Positions 9,246 through 17,992 are shown, numbered from the stretch's first letter. The stretch is DNA of 64,000 nucleotides from Mycolicibacterium senegalense (GCF_019645875.1 NZ_CP081000.1:3410001-3474000); one strand, 5' to 3'. Numbers and translations are program-made. The notes: a model not told the origin generated them from the sequence alone.

Positions 9246-9770
9246 GTGTCCGGAGCGCGGGCATTGAGTGCGGCGGCCATCACCGTGGCCGCCGCACTCA
9301 GCCCGAGTGCGTGTGCCCACGCCGATCCCGAACCCCTGCCCTCAGGCCCATCTGAAATCGCTGCGCCGCAATCGAACTCGTCCTGCACCGAAATGCTGAC
9401 CGGAGCGCTGACACCGGCCGATCCCGGACACGTCGGCAACAATCGGCTCCTACTGCAGTGCGAGGACGGCACGTGGCAGGCGTTCCGCGATCCCTATCCC
9501 TCAGCGGACCGCTGGCTGACCACGGGACCCGAGCTGATCCTGCACGGGCAAGGACGACGGAATCCGGAGGCCCGGGGCGGAACCTGGACGGCGACGCCGT
9601 TGACGGCCGAGGCGCGTTGCAGCGCCGAGGTTGTCGACGTCCAGGGCGCCGGCAAGACCTCAGAACCTGAGACGTTCAGCGCCGATCCGGGCCGGACGCT
9701 GACCTTCCAGATCAGCGATCACATGTTCACGACGAAGCTCAGCGGCTACTGCCTCTGGGAACGTGGCTGA
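9246..9770 (+). CDS. Small secreted protein (Rv2253-like)
   Basis: 174 residues from a GTG 2 nt after the DUF4185 stop. A signal peptide with AHA|DP cleavage near residue 27 leads to a mature domain with four cysteines likely to form disulphides. Length and position relative to dagK and the DUF3145 gene match the recalled M. tuberculosis Rv2253 secreted protein. No catalytic motif recognised. Co-transcribed with the DUF4185 gene. Confidence 0.75.
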   Translation: MSGARALSAAAITVAAALSPSACAHADPEPLPSGPSEIAAPQSNSSCTEMLTGALTPADPGHVGNNRLLLQCEDGTWQAFRDPYPSADRWLTTGPELILHGQGRRNPEARGGTWTATPLTAEARCSAEVVDVQGAGKTSEPETFSADPGRTLTFQISDHMFTTKLSGYCLWERG

Positions 9771-9774
9771 GCGG

Positions 9775-10287
9775 CTACCCCACGCCCCTGCTCAACCAAG
9801 ACACCTCGGCGCCGTCACCGCCGTTGCGGAAGGGCTCCAAGGATTCGTCCCATGCGGTGCCGAGCACGGTGTCGAGTTCGGCTGCCAGCATGTCGGCGCC
9901 GCCGGCCATCAGGGCACGCAACCGCATCTCCCCGACCATCACGTCACCGTTGGCACTCATCGCGCCGCTCCACAGACCCAGTTGCGGAGTATGGCACCAG
10001 CGGTGCCCGTCGACACCCGCGCTGGGGTCCTCGGTCACCTCGAAGCGCAGCACTGACCAGGAGCGCAGCGCGTTGGCAAGCTGCGCCCCGGTGCCGACGG
10101 GGCCGATCCAGTTGGTCACCGCACGCAACTGGCCGGGCATGGCCGGTTGCGGGGTCCACTTCAGGTTCGCCCGCGCCGACAGGGTCGACGACAACGCCCA
10201 CTCAACATGCGGGCATACCGCCGCGGGTGAGGCGTGGACATACACCACGCCCGTCGCCGCGTCGGCGAACTGATTCGACGCACGCAT
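9775..10287 (-). CDS. DUF3145 family protein
   Basis: 170 residues, preceded by a strong AAGGAG. The conserved DUF3145 blocks are unmistakable: GVVYVHASP near residue 13, CPHVEWAL near 25, LRSWSVLRFEVTE in the middle, and PWD/AWDESLEPFR near the C-terminus. The family is actinobacterial and of unknown function; in Streptomyces a homologue lies beside fatty-acid synthase genes (recalled). No signal peptide or membrane segment. Its stop is 4 nt from that of the convergent secreted protein gene. Confidence 0.9.
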   Translation of the reverse strand: MRASNQFADAATGVVYVHASPAAVCPHVEWALSSTLSARANLKWTPQPAMPGQLRAVTNWIGPVGTGAQLANALRSWSVLRFEVTEDPSAGVDGHRWCHTPQLGLWSGAMSANGDVMVGEMRLRALMAGGADMLAAELDTVLGTAWDESLEPFRNGGDGAEVSWLSRGVG

Positions 10288-10402
10288 TTGCTACTCCTTC
10301 GGATCACGAGGGACGTCTTCCCCAACGGCCTGGTGATTCCGATCGAGCATGCAGTTGTGTGTGCCGCGCGTGTCTATTGTGCCTTGTGAGGCCAGTGTTG
10401 CG

Positions 10403-11233
10403 CTAGTGTGTCCCGTTTTCTCTCAGGACTCCATCAGACACTGCCGGCCACAGCGGATACGTCCAGTCCCCGAAGTCACGGTCGGTCAGCACCACTAACG
10501 CCAGGTCAGCGACCGGATCGACCCACAGAAACGTGCCCGATTGGCCGAAGTGACCGTAGGTGCGCGGCGAGTTTGCCGATCCCGTCCAGTGCGGGGTTTT
10601 GCCGTCCCGGAGCTCGAAGCCCAGGCCCCAGTCGTTCGGGCGCTGCACACCGAACCCCGGCAACACCCCGTCCAGTCCGGGGAACTGCACGGTCACGGCT
10701 TGCTCATGCAGTTGCTCGGACACCAGAGCCGGGCGCAGCAACTCGCCGGCGAACACCGCCAGGTCCGCGACCGTCGACACACCGCCGTACCCGGCCGCCT
10801 CAGCCCCACCCAGCAGCGCGGAACCCGACATTTGCAGCGGCTCGAACACCGCCTCGGTCAGATAAGCCCCGAATTCGATATCGGCGGCTGCCTCGACCGC
10901 ACGGGCCAGCAGTTCGAAGCCGTAGTTCGAATAGATGCGACGCTGACCCGGCCGGGCAAGCACCTCAGCCGACCGCATCGACACCCCCGACGTGTGCGCC
11001 AACAGGTGGCGGATCGTCGAGCCGGGCGGGCCGGCCGGGGTGTCGAGTTCGACAGCGCCCTCTTCGATCGCAATCTGCGCGGCCCGTGCCACGAGCGGTT
11101 TGGTGACCGACGCCAGGGAGAACGGCTTGTGGATGTCGCCGCGGCAAGCCTGTACGCCGGACGGGCCGATCACCGCAGCAGCCGCCGAGTCAACCGGCCA
11201 AGTATCGATAACGTCGAGAACTTCGGCTTTCAT
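10403..11233 (-). CDS. Serine hydrolase, beta-lactamase/DD-peptidase fold
   Basis: 276 residues from ATG 11233 (a TTG three codons upstream is the alternative). The class C/DD-peptidase motifs are SVTK (Ser42, Lys45), YSN (Tyr101-Asn103) and HFG in place of the KTG motif. No signal peptide, so it is probably an intracellular esterase-like member rather than a drug-hydrolysing beta-lactamase. TAGATT lies 8 nt upstream of the ATG and overlaps the preceding stop. Corresponds in position to the recalled Rv2257c. It follows the helical-repeat protein gene on the same strand with an 11-nt gap. Confidence 0.85.
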   Translation of the reverse strand: MKAEVLDVIDTWPVDSAAAAVIGPSGVQACRGDIHKPFSLASVTKPLVARAAQIAIEEGAVELDTPAGPPGSTIRHLLAHTSGVSMRSAEVLARPGQRRIYSNYGFELLARAVEAAADIEFGAYLTEAVFEPLQMSGSALLGGAEAAGYGGVSTVADLAVFAGELLRPALVSEQLHEQAVTVQFPGLDGVLPGFGVQRPNDWGLGFELRDGKTPHWTGSANSPRTYGHFGQSGTFLWVDPVADLALVVLTDRDFGDWTYPLWPAVSDGVLRENGTH

Positions 11234-11244
11234 TGCGGGCAAAT

Positions 11245-12126
11245 CTAGCGGGCGCGCCCCACGATCCGGGAAAGCAATTCCTCGGCCATGCCGGCTGCCA
11301 CCGCATCCACCTCGGCGACCAGGCGGCGCAGCCCGACCACCCGCCGCACCAAATCCTGGTCGGTGTCAGCGACTGCCGCCAGCCGATGCACGTCGCAGAC
11401 GGCGCGATACGCCGATTGGGTCGCTTCCGGTTCCGTGGCATCACACCACCGCTGCATGGACTCCGTCCATGACACGACCCGATCGTCGGCTCGCCTTCGG
11501 TGCGCCAGGTTCAACGCCCGCCGATAGACATCGGCCGCCCATTCCACAGGTACCGGCTCGTCCAGCATCGGCAGAAGTACTCGATCGAGGGTTTCGTACC
11601 CGGCCGGATCGCCGGCAGCGGCAGCGACCGTGCCGGTCAGCGCCCGACCCAGAGCGATCAGTGCGGCATCACCCGAGTTCTCCGCGACCGCCGCCAGTTG
11701 TCGTGTCGCTGTATCGGATTGCTTTTGATCGCCGGCATCGGAGGCCGTCACCGCGAGCAGGTAGGCGAGATATCCGTGCGCGGCGGTCTCCGGTACACCG
11801 TCGAGCAGCACTCGAGCACGCTGCGCCCAACTGCGGGCCAACGCGAGGTGCCCCCGCGCCAGCCAGGCCATGCCGATCTCGGCGGCCTTCATGGCCGCCT
11901 GCACGGGATCGGTGCGCAGCAGGCGGGTGTGCACCTGTTCGTTGATCCGAACGGATTCGCGGCCGTGCCCCTGCCGCCACGCCGCTGCCGCATACACGGA
12001 AAGATCATCGGTATCGAGGGCCTGCACTCCGTCGACACGGCTGAAGGATTCATAGCTGGTGCGCCAGTCATTTCGCCGATAAGCGGTACGCGCTACCACC
12101 AGCAGTTGGGTTCGATCGTCGACCAC
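11245..12126 (-). CDS. Alpha-helical TPR-like protein of unknown function
   Basis: 293 residues from GTG 12126. The sequence is Ala/Leu/Arg-rich helix after helix with TPR-like periodicity (YESFSRVDG, AAAWRQGHG, AWLARGHLALARSWAQRARVL). It resembles the TPR half of LuxR/SARP-type regulators but lacks any C-terminal DNA-binding domain and any nucleotide-binding motif. Not recognised beyond that. It lies immediately upstream of the serine hydrolase gene and divergent from mscR. I infer a protein-interaction scaffold. Confidence 0.7.
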   Translation of the reverse strand: MVDDRTQLLVVARTAYRRNDWRTSYESFSRVDGVQALDTDDLSVYAAAAWRQGHGRESVRINEQVHTRLLRTDPVQAAMKAAEIGMAWLARGHLALARSWAQRARVLLDGVPETAAHGYLAYLLAVTASDAGDQKQSDTATRQLAAVAENSGDAALIALGRALTGTVAAAAGDPAGYETLDRVLLPMLDEPVPVEWAADVYRRALNLAHRRRADDRVVSWTESMQRWCDATEPEATQSAYRAVCDVHRLAAVADTDQDLVRRVVGLRRLVAEVDAVAAGMAEELLSRIVGRAR

Positions 12127-12195
12127 AACCCACCGTAGCGCGAGGATGGGCTGCGGGGCTGAGATTCGTGGGGCGACGAGATCCGGCCTCTAATT

Positions 12196-12207
12196 GGACA
12201 CCTGTCC
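12196..12207. promoter_or_regulatory. Inverted repeat in mscR promoter
   Basis: GGACA-CC-TGTCC is a perfect 5-bp-arm repeat, flanked by AA/TT in symmetric outer positions. It overlaps the -35 position of the leaderless mscR promoter, so a repressor-binding site is plausible. Confidence 0.4.
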
Positions 12208-12216
12208 GGTTTGCAT

Positions 12217-12222
12217 TAAGTT
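12217..12222 (+). promoter_or_regulatory. -10 box, leaderless mscR start
   Basis: TAAGTT ends 6 nt before the ATG at 12229 and there is no Shine-Dalgarno, placing transcription start at the A of ATG. Confidence 0.55.
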
Positions 12223-12228
12223 ATAGGC

Positions 12229-13317
12229 ATGCCTCAGACAGTGCGTGGTGTGATTTCGCGGAGCAAGAAGCAGCCGGTGGAATTGGTCGACATCGTGATT
12301 CCCGATCCGGGGCCCGGTGAGGTGGTGGTCGACATCATCGCCTGCGGCGTGTGCCATACCGACCTGACGTATCGCGAGGGCGGCATCAACGACGAGTACC
12401 CCTTCCTGCTGGGGCATGAGGCCGCGGGCACCGTCGAGGCGGTCGGCGAGGGTGTCACCCATGTCGAGCCCGGTGACTTCGTGATCCTGAACTGGCGCGC
12501 GGTGTGCGGCGAGTGCCGGGCCTGCAAGCGTGGCCGTCCGCATCTGTGCTTCGACACCCACAACGCCGCCCAGAAGATGACGCTGACCGACGGCACCGAA
12601 CTGACCCCCGCCCTGGGTATCGGCGCGTTCGCCGACAAGACCTTGGTCCACGAAGGTCAGTGCACCAAGGTCGATTCCGAGGCTGACCCGGCGGTGGCCG
12701 GGCTGCTGGGCTGCGGTGTGATGGCCGGCATCGGTGCGGCGATCAACACCGGAGCGGTGACCCGCGACGACACCGTCGCCGTCATCGGCTGCGGCGGCGT
12801 CGGTGACGCCGCCATCGCCGGTGCCGCCCTGGTCGGTGCCAAGAAGATCATCGCCGTGGACACCGACAACAAGAAACTGAACTGGGCCCGCGATTTCGGT
12901 GCCACCCACACCATCAACGCCCGCGAGCTCGACGCGGTGGAGACCATTCAGGATCTGACCGACGGCTTCGGCGCCGACGTGGTGATCGACGCGGTGGGTC
13001 GGCCGGAGACCTGGAAGCAGGCGTTCTATGCACGGGATCTGGCCGGCACCGTGGTGCTGGTCGGTGTGCCTACGCCGGACATGACTCTGGAGATGCCGTT
13101 GGTCGACTTCTTCTCCCGCGGTGGATCGTTGAAGTCCTCCTGGTACGGCGATTGCCTGCCCGAACGCGACTTCCCCACCCTGATCTCGCTCTACCTGCAG
13201 GGCCGGCTGCCGTTGGAGAAGTTCGTCTCCGAGCGCATCGGCCTGGACGCCATCGAAGACGCCTTCCACAAGATGCATGCCGGTGAGGTGCTGCGCTCGG
13301 TGGTGGTGCTGAAATGA
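12229..13317 (+). CDS. mscR: S-nitrosomycothiol reductase / mycothiol-dependent formaldehyde dehydrogenase
   Basis: 362 residues, zinc-dependent class III-like alcohol dehydrogenase. Catalytic zinc ligands: Cys42 (VCHTD), His63-Glu64 (GHE) and Cys162 (GCG). Structural zinc cysteines are 93, 96, 99 and 107. NAD-binding GCGGVG is near 188-193. It oxidises S-hydroxymethyl-mycothiol (formaldehyde detoxification) and reduces S-nitrosomycothiol with NADH, so its presence supports a mycothiol-producing actinobacterium. Matches recalled Rv2259. Stop overlaps the MBL-fold hydrolase start (ATGA), a conserved pair. Probably a leaderless mRNA. Confidence 0.93.
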   Translation: MPQTVRGVISRSKKQPVELVDIVIPDPGPGEVVVDIIACGVCHTDLTYREGGINDEYPFLLGHEAAGTVEAVGEGVTHVEPGDFVILNWRAVCGECRACKRGRPHLCFDTHNAAQKMTLTDGTELTPALGIGAFADKTLVHEGQCTKVDSEADPAVAGLLGCGVMAGIGAAINTGAVTRDDTVAVIGCGGVGDAAIAGAALVGAKKIIAVDTDNKKLNWARDFGATHTINARELDAVETIQDLTDGFGADVVIDAVGRPETWKQAFYARDLAGTVVLVGVPTPDMTLEMPLVDFFSRGGSLKSSWYGDCLPERDFPTLISLYLQGRLPLEKFVSERIGLDAIEDAFHKMHAGEVLRSVVVLK

Positions 13318-13940
13318 GCAGCAACATCCAGCGGGTGGTGACGTCCGGGAAATTCGAACTCGACGGCGGCTCCTGGGACGTCGACAACAACATCTGGATC
13401 GTCGGTGACGACAACGACGTGGTGGTGTTCGACGCCGCCCACACCGCGGCCCCCATCGTCGAGGCCGTCGGCGGCCGCAACGTCGTCGCGGTCGTGTGCA
13501 CCCACGGCCACAACGACCACATCACCGTCGCCCCCGAACTCAGCACAGCACTGGACGCACCGGTACTGCTGCACCCAGCCGACGAGATGCTGTGGCGAGT
13601 CGTGCACCCGGACAACGAATTCCGCACAGTCGAGGACGGCCAGGTGCTGCGCGCGGGCGGGATCGAAATTCATGCCCTGCACACCCCGGGACACTCCCCG
13701 GGCTCCGTCTGCTGGTCGATCCCCGAACTGAACGCGGTGATCTCCGGCGACACCCTGTTCCAAGGCGGCCCCGGCGCCACCGGACGCTCGTTCTCCGACT
13801 TCCCCACCATCCTGGAATCCATCTCCAAGCGCCTCGGGATGCTGCCCGGTGAGACCGTCGTCTACACCGGCCACGGCGACACCACCACCATCGGCGACGA
13901 AATCGTCCACTACGACGAATGGGTCGCCCGCGGACATTAA
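13314..13940 (+). CDS. Metallo-beta-lactamase-fold hydrolase coupled to mscR
   Basis: 208 residues, glyoxalase-II-like. All metal ligands are present: His64, His66, Asp68, His69 (HGHNDH), His127 (HTPGHSPG), Asp146 (SGDTLF) and His187. Overlap with mscR by 4 nt implies balanced expression. By analogy with glutathione systems it probably hydrolyses the S-formyl-mycothiol product of MscR, or another mycothiol thioester; that is inference. Matches recalled Rv2260. Confidence 0.9.
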   Translation: MSSNIQRVVTSGKFELDGGSWDVDNNIWIVGDDNDVVVFDAAHTAAPIVEAVGGRNVVAVVCTHGHNDHITVAPELSTALDAPVLLHPADEMLWRVVHPDNEFRTVEDGQVLRAGGIEIHALHTPGHSPGSVCWSIPELNAVISGDTLFQGGPGATGRSFSDFPTILESISKRLGMLPGETVVYTGHGDTTTIGDEIVHYDEWVARGH

Positions 13941-13965
13941 GCACTTGCGGCGGCAACGGAGTCGA

Positions 13966-13971
13966 TAACCT
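13966..13971 (+). promoter_or_regulatory. -10 box, leaderless lipoprotein start
   Basis: TAACCT ends exactly 6 nt before the GTG at 13978; no Shine-Dalgarno is present. Confidence 0.5.
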
Positions 13972-13977
13972 GAATAA

Positions 13978-15117
13978 GTGGTCGTCAGGCCATTTCGCAC
14001 CGCAGTGTTGCTTTGCGTGGCACTGCTGCTCGCGACGGCCTGTTCACCGTCGGCTCCCGAGCCAATGCCGCCGCTGCCCGCCAGTACCACGCAGGCAACC
14101 GTTGAGGCAGCCATACCGCGGCTGGGTGTCTCAGGAACGTCGCTGACCCTCGATGGCAAACCCGTGTGGCCGGTCGGCATCAACGCCTACCAGCTGGCCA
14201 CCAACTGGTCTGTGAATGCCGGTTGTGGCGCACAGGTCGACCTCGACTCATACTTCGGCAGCCTGCCGCCACATTCGTTGACGCGTTTCAACGCGTACTC
14301 CAGCTTCGCGGTGAACAAGTACACCAGGCAGCTCGATTTCACCTCGCTGGATGCGGTGTTCCGGGCAGCCGAACGCCACCGGCAACTCCTTATCGCGGTG
14401 CTCACCAGTGACGACGGTGGTTGTGAGAACGACTATTTCAAGGATTTCGACTGGTACGCGAGCGGCTGGCGCACCGAGGTGTCCCACGGTCTGCCGATGA
14501 CTTTCGCCGCGTGGCTGGACACCGCCGTCAAGCGCTGGGGAGGCTCCCCATCGCTGGCCGGCTGGACCGCGGTCGGCGAACCCGAGCCGTCCTACTGCCT
14601 GGACCACACCTGCCATTGGACCAAGCGCAGTTGCCACGCCACCGCTCCGGAAACTCTGCGTGCGTTCCTGGACACCTCCGGCGCCCGAATCCGCGAATTG
14701 GACCCTGGCACAGTCATCTTCAGCGGCCACGCCGGCGGCGGACAGTGCGGGTCGGCCGGACACGATTTCGAGATGGTCGCCGCATCCCCGGGCGTGGACG
14801 TGCTCGAGTACCACTACTACGAGCAGATGGACTATCTGCCCGGAGACCCATTCGACGGCCTGCAGCGCCGCGTCGCGCAAACCCGTGCGGTGAGCAAGCC
14901 GTTGTTCGTCGCCGAGATCGGCATGGAAGCCGGTTCCTGTGATTCGCTGGGTGCGCGGAAGCAGGTCCTCGGCGAGGCCATCGCCGGGATGCGCGGCATG
15001 GGAACCGCGGGGGCGATGTTCTGGGCTTTCGTGCCGGATCCACGGCCCAGCGAATGCACTCTCGACATCGGTCCCACCGATCCGTTGATGTCCATGATCG
15101 GTGCCACGCCCCGATAG
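13978..15117 (+). CDS. Lipoprotein with GH5 (mannanase-like) glycosidase fold
   Basis: 379 residues from GTG. A lipoprotein signal ends in ATAC with Cys21 as probable lipid-attachment site, then a Pro/Thr-rich linker to about residue 45. The rest resembles clan GH-A mannanase-like domains: VWPVGINAYQL at the start of the barrel, a GEPEPS motif as candidate acid/base, and FVAEIGMEAG as candidate nucleophile strand. The acid/base motif is GEP rather than the usual NEP. Expected on the outer face of the membrane acting on a mannan- or glucan-type glycan, unproven. Monocistronic. Confidence 0.72.
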   Translation: MVVRPFRTAVLLCVALLLATACSPSAPEPMPPLPASTTQATVEAAIPRLGVSGTSLTLDGKPVWPVGINAYQLATNWSVNAGCGAQVDLDSYFGSLPPHSLTRFNAYSSFAVNKYTRQLDFTSLDAVFRAAERHRQLLIAVLTSDDGGCENDYFKDFDWYASGWRTEVSHGLPMTFAAWLDTAVKRWGGSPSLAGWTAVGEPEPSYCLDHTCHWTKRSCHATAPETLRAFLDTSGARIRELDPGTVIFSGHAGGGQCGSAGHDFEMVAASPGVDVLEYHYYEQMDYLPGDPFDGLQRRVAQTRAVSKPLFVAEIGMEAGSCDSLGARKQVLGEAIAGMRGMGTAGAMFWAFVPDPRPSECTLDIGPTDPLMSMIGATPR

Positions 15118-15182
15118 AGAAGTTGCGATCACGCTGAGCCAGTTCCTTACCGGCATGTGGCGGGGCACCCATAGTGACACCC

Positions 15183-16556
15183 ATGACGAGTTCAGATGGG
15201 CGTACCGCAGCGGTGATCGGCGCGGGACAAACCGGGGTGACGGCCGCTCTCGGGCTGTTGGACAACGGGTTTGCGGTGACCCTGTACAGCGACCGTGATC
15301 AGCGCAGTTTGCGCGACGACGTCCCGGCCACCGGCACCGCGCTGATCTTCGGCGAGGCACAGCGGGCGGAGGAGTCGCTGGGTCTCAACACCTATCTGGC
15401 CACCGCCCCGACATCGACCGGGGAAAGCGTGCGCGTGGTGGATGGTTCGGGTCCGGACCGGTCAGAGGAGATCGCCTTCGACGTCGACTTCGACGGTTTC
15501 GTCGGACTGGCGGTGGATACCCGGCTCAAGGCCGATGACCGGCTCACCCTGTTCCAGCAGCGGGGCGGCAGGTTCGTGGTCGAGGCCGTCGATCCACAGC
15601 GGCTGGACCACATTGCCGCAAACGTCGACCTGACGCTGGTGGCGACCGGCCGCGCGGGGTTGTCCTCGCTCTTCCCGGTCGACACCGCGCGGTCCGCCTA
15701 CGATCGGCCCCAGCGCAGCCTGCTCACCGTGACGACGACTGGATTACCCTATGGCCCTGAAGTTTTCGCGCATCGTAGCGGCGCCGGTGGCCGCCACAGC
15801 GCCTTGACCGTGGTCACCGATCAGGGCGAAGCCTGGTGGGGCGGGTATCTGCACAAGGACGCGGGCCCGACGTGGGCATTCCTGGGTTGGGCACGGCCCG
15901 GCAGCGAGTGGGAACGGCGCTTCGCCGGAGCCGACAGCGCGCAGTCCGCACTGGACATCGTCACTGCTCTGCACCGCGACTACATCGATTGGGATCTGCC
16001 CGAGGTGAGTTCGGTCCGGGTGCTTGAGGAAGATCCGCATTCCTGGCTCAAGGGCGCGGTCACCCAGGTGGTCCGAGACGGGGTGGGCCGCACTGCCAGC
16101 GGCCATCCGGTGGCGGCCCTGGGTGACACCGCGGTGTCCTACGATCCGATAGCCGGCCAGGGCGCCCAAGGTGGCCTGATACAGGCCGCAGCACTGGTGC
16201 ACAAAGCAGCCGAGCACGACGGTCCGTTCGACGAAGCCTGGCTGCGCGACGCGTTCGAGGAGTTCTATGCGCGTCGGGCGCGGGCCGCCCAACTGGTCAC
16301 CCGGTTGTTCCTGTCCGATCCCGAGCTGGCCGACTACGGCAACTTGTTCTTCGCGGCAGCCTCGGGCAGTCCCCGCTTCGCCTCGAAACTGTATGGCCTG
16401 CTCGATGATCCGCGACGGGTTGAAACGCTCACCTCCGAGGCTGCGGCCAGAGCGCTGATCACCGACTTCTCCGGGGAACCGGCCGACGCCGTGCTGGAGC
16501 GGTTCGTCCCCGCCGGGTCCTTCCGGCGATCGGAGTTGGCGACGCAGGCCGCCTGA
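15183..16556 (+). CDS. Styrene/indole monooxygenase (StyA)-like flavoprotein
   Basis: 457 residues from ATG 15183 (GTG 15174 is an in-frame alternative). N-terminal FAD-binding GAGQTG (near residues 14-19), then TLYSDR and a substrate-binding domain arranged as in StyA-type two-component epoxidases; no NAD(P)H-binding domain. The family normally needs a separate StyB flavin reductase, and none is adjacent, so reduced FAD must come from elsewhere. It may oxidise an alkene, indole or thioether. A hairpin follows about 40 nt after the stop, suggesting a single-gene transcript. Confidence 0.7.
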   Translation: MTSSDGRTAAVIGAGQTGVTAALGLLDNGFAVTLYSDRDQRSLRDDVPATGTALIFGEAQRAEESLGLNTYLATAPTSTGESVRVVDGSGPDRSEEIAFDVDFDGFVGLAVDTRLKADDRLTLFQQRGGRFVVEAVDPQRLDHIAANVDLTLVATGRAGLSSLFPVDTARSAYDRPQRSLLTVTTTGLPYGPEVFAHRSGAGGRHSALTVVTDQGEAWWGGYLHKDAGPTWAFLGWARPGSEWERRFAGADSAQSALDIVTALHRDYIDWDLPEVSSVRVLEEDPHSWLKGAVTQVVRDGVGRTASGHPVAALGDTAVSYDPIAGQGAQGGLIQAAALVHKAAEHDGPFDEAWLRDAFEEFYARRARAAQLVTRLFLSDPELADYGNLFFAAASGSPRFASKLYGLLDDPRRVETLTSEAAARALITDFSGEPADAVLERFVPAGSFRRSELATQAA

Positions 16557-16595
16557 CCTGGTCTGTACCCCGGAATCCCGTAGGGCAGGTAGGTG

Positions 16596-16618
16596 CCGGC
16601 CTGTGTGACACGGGCTGG
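16596..16618 (+). terminator. Hairpin downstream of StyA-like gene
   Basis: A 23-nt inverted repeat (CCGGCCTGTGTGACACGGGC then TGG) pairs 8 Watson-Crick plus 2 G-U positions around a UGA loop. It has no T-tract, which is common for mycobacterial terminators, and could also be an operator for the LapA-like gene. Confidence 0.35.
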
Positions 16619-16691
16619 CTCGGCCACTCCGGGCGGCGGTGTGATGTCCAGCTGGATCGCCGAAGTTTGTCATAGCCGCTGGACCGAGGGT

Positions 16692-16697
16692 TACCGT
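16692..16697 (+). promoter_or_regulatory. -10 box, leaderless start of LapA-like gene
   Basis: TACCGT ends 6 nt before ATG 16704; no ribosome-binding site. This decides the start against a longer frame from 16593. Confidence 0.5.
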
Positions 16698-16703
16698 CGG
16701 GGT

Positions 16704-16946
16704 ATGCCTCGAGACGAGACCGACGCGCCCACCACCACCGGCCCGGTTCGTCGGTTGGCGCTGCGCCACTGGGTGGCGCTGATCTTGGTCGCCCTCGCTG
16801 CGATCTTCGTCGCACAGAACCGTGACCGGGTGGGTGTACACGTGCTGTGGGTGACCGTCGAGTCGCCGATGTGGTTCATCTTGGTCATCATCTTCGTCAT
16901 GGGCACACTGATCGGACTGCTGCTCCGCCGACGGCGGCGAAGCTAG
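16704..16946 (+). CDS. Small LapA-type (DUF1049) membrane protein
   Basis: 80 residues. Two membrane segments (about residues 24-44 and 53-71) separated by NRDRVGVHVLWV, the LapA/DUF1049 signature, and a basic tail RRRRRS. The open frame extends upstream to 16593 but the -10 box spacing and family length favour ATG 16704. LapA-like proteins assemble lipopolysaccharide in Gram-negatives; the role in mycobacteria is unknown. The methyltransferase start follows its stop by 2 nt. Confidence 0.75.
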   Translation: MPRDETDAPTTTGPVRRLALRHWVALILVALAAIFVAQNRDRVGVHVLWVTVESPMWFILVIIFVMGTLIGLLLRRRRRS

Positions 16947-16948
16947 CC

Positions 16949-17992
16949 ATGCCCGGGCCGCGCCGAACCATACCCCGCCCGCACGTCGCCGGAATGAGTT
17001 CGGCGATCAAGCTTCTTGAACTGGCGGCGCACACCGTGCCGATCCCTGCACCGCCGCTGCCGGTGGTCATCGCCGATTACGGTGCGGGCACCGCGCACAA
17101 CTCGATGCAGCCGCTCAACGCCGCAATCGCGGCCGTGCGCAGCCGCACCCGGCCCGAGCACTCGATTCTGGTGACGCACACCGATGTTGCCGCCAACGAC
17201 TTCTCCACAATGTTCCGCATCCTGGAAGAGGATCCACAGTCGTATCGGCACCGGGACCCGGCCACCTTCAGTTCGGCGATCGGCCGGTCGTTCTACAGCC
17301 AGATCCTGCCGTCGAACAGCGTGCACCTCGGGTGGTCAGCGTGGGCAGTGGCACGACTCAGCAAGGCGCCCATGCCGGTCGCCGACCATGTCGTTGCCGC
17401 CTACAGCAATGACGAGCGGGTGCGGGCGGCCTATGCCAGGCAAGCCGCCCACGATTGGCACGAGTTCATCGCGTTTCGCGGTCGCGAACTGTACCCAGGC
17501 GGCCGTCTGGTGGTGTTGACGACCGCTCTGGACGAAGGCGGCGACGTGGGCTACCAGCCGTTGTTCCGCGCCGTTGTCGGTGCGTTGACCGAATTGATCG
17601 CCAGCGACGTGGTGACCACCGACGAGGCGACCCAGATGTCGTTGCCGATTACCGGGCGCCACGCCGCGGACTTCGCCGCACCGTTCGCCCCTTCGGGCCG
17701 GTTCGAGCGGTTGGAGATCCAGCACGTGGAGTTGGTGGACGCGGAGGACCGGATCTTCGCCGCCTATCGCAGCGACAGGGACGCAACGGCTTTCGGCACT
17801 CGCTGGGCTGATTTCCTCTGGTTCACCGCATTCGCCGATCTGGGCGCCGCCATCACCGGTCCGCCCGAGCGATTGTCGGTGTTCTACGACCGGCTGCACA
17901 CGTCCATCGCGGAGAGACTGGCCGCCGACCCCGAGGAGATGCGCATCCCGATCGCGGCGGTCGTGCTGGAGAAGCGTCGACCCAGCCGGTGA
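16949..17992 (+). CDS. SABATH-family carboxyl methyltransferase
   Basis: 347 residues from ATG 16949. It opens with PRPHVAGM, then VVIADYGAGTAHNS (SAM-binding motif I, near residues 45-58), PSNSVHLGWSAWAV and SGRFERLEIQHVEL, all hallmarks of the salicylate/jasmonate methyltransferase (PF03492) family. These enzymes methylate a carboxyl group, or nitrogen, of small acids using S-adenosylmethionine. Bacterial members are less studied than plant ones. It sits 2 nt after the LapA-like gene, hence co-transcribed. Substrate unknown. Confidence 0.8.
   Translation: MPGPRRTIPRPHVAGMSSAIKLLELAAHTVPIPAPPLPVVIADYGAGTAHNSMQPLNAAIAAVRSRTRPEHSILVTHTDVAANDFSTMFRILEEDPQSYRHRDPATFSSAIGRSFYSQILPSNSVHLGWSAWAVARLSKAPMPVADHVVAAYSNDERVRAAYARQAAHDWHEFIAFRGRELYPGGRLVVLTTALDEGGDVGYQPLFRAVVGALTELIASDVVTTDEATQMSLPITGRHAADFAAPFAPSGRFERLEIQHVELVDAEDRIFAAYRSDRDATAFGTRWADFLWFTAFADLGAAITGPPERLSVFYDRLHTSIAERLAADPEEMRIPIAAVVLEKRRPSR

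Noticed and set aside
10403-11233. Drug-hydrolysing beta-lactamase
   Set aside because: It has the SxxK/YxN fold motifs but no signal peptide and an HFG third motif; an intracellular serine hydrolase is more likely.
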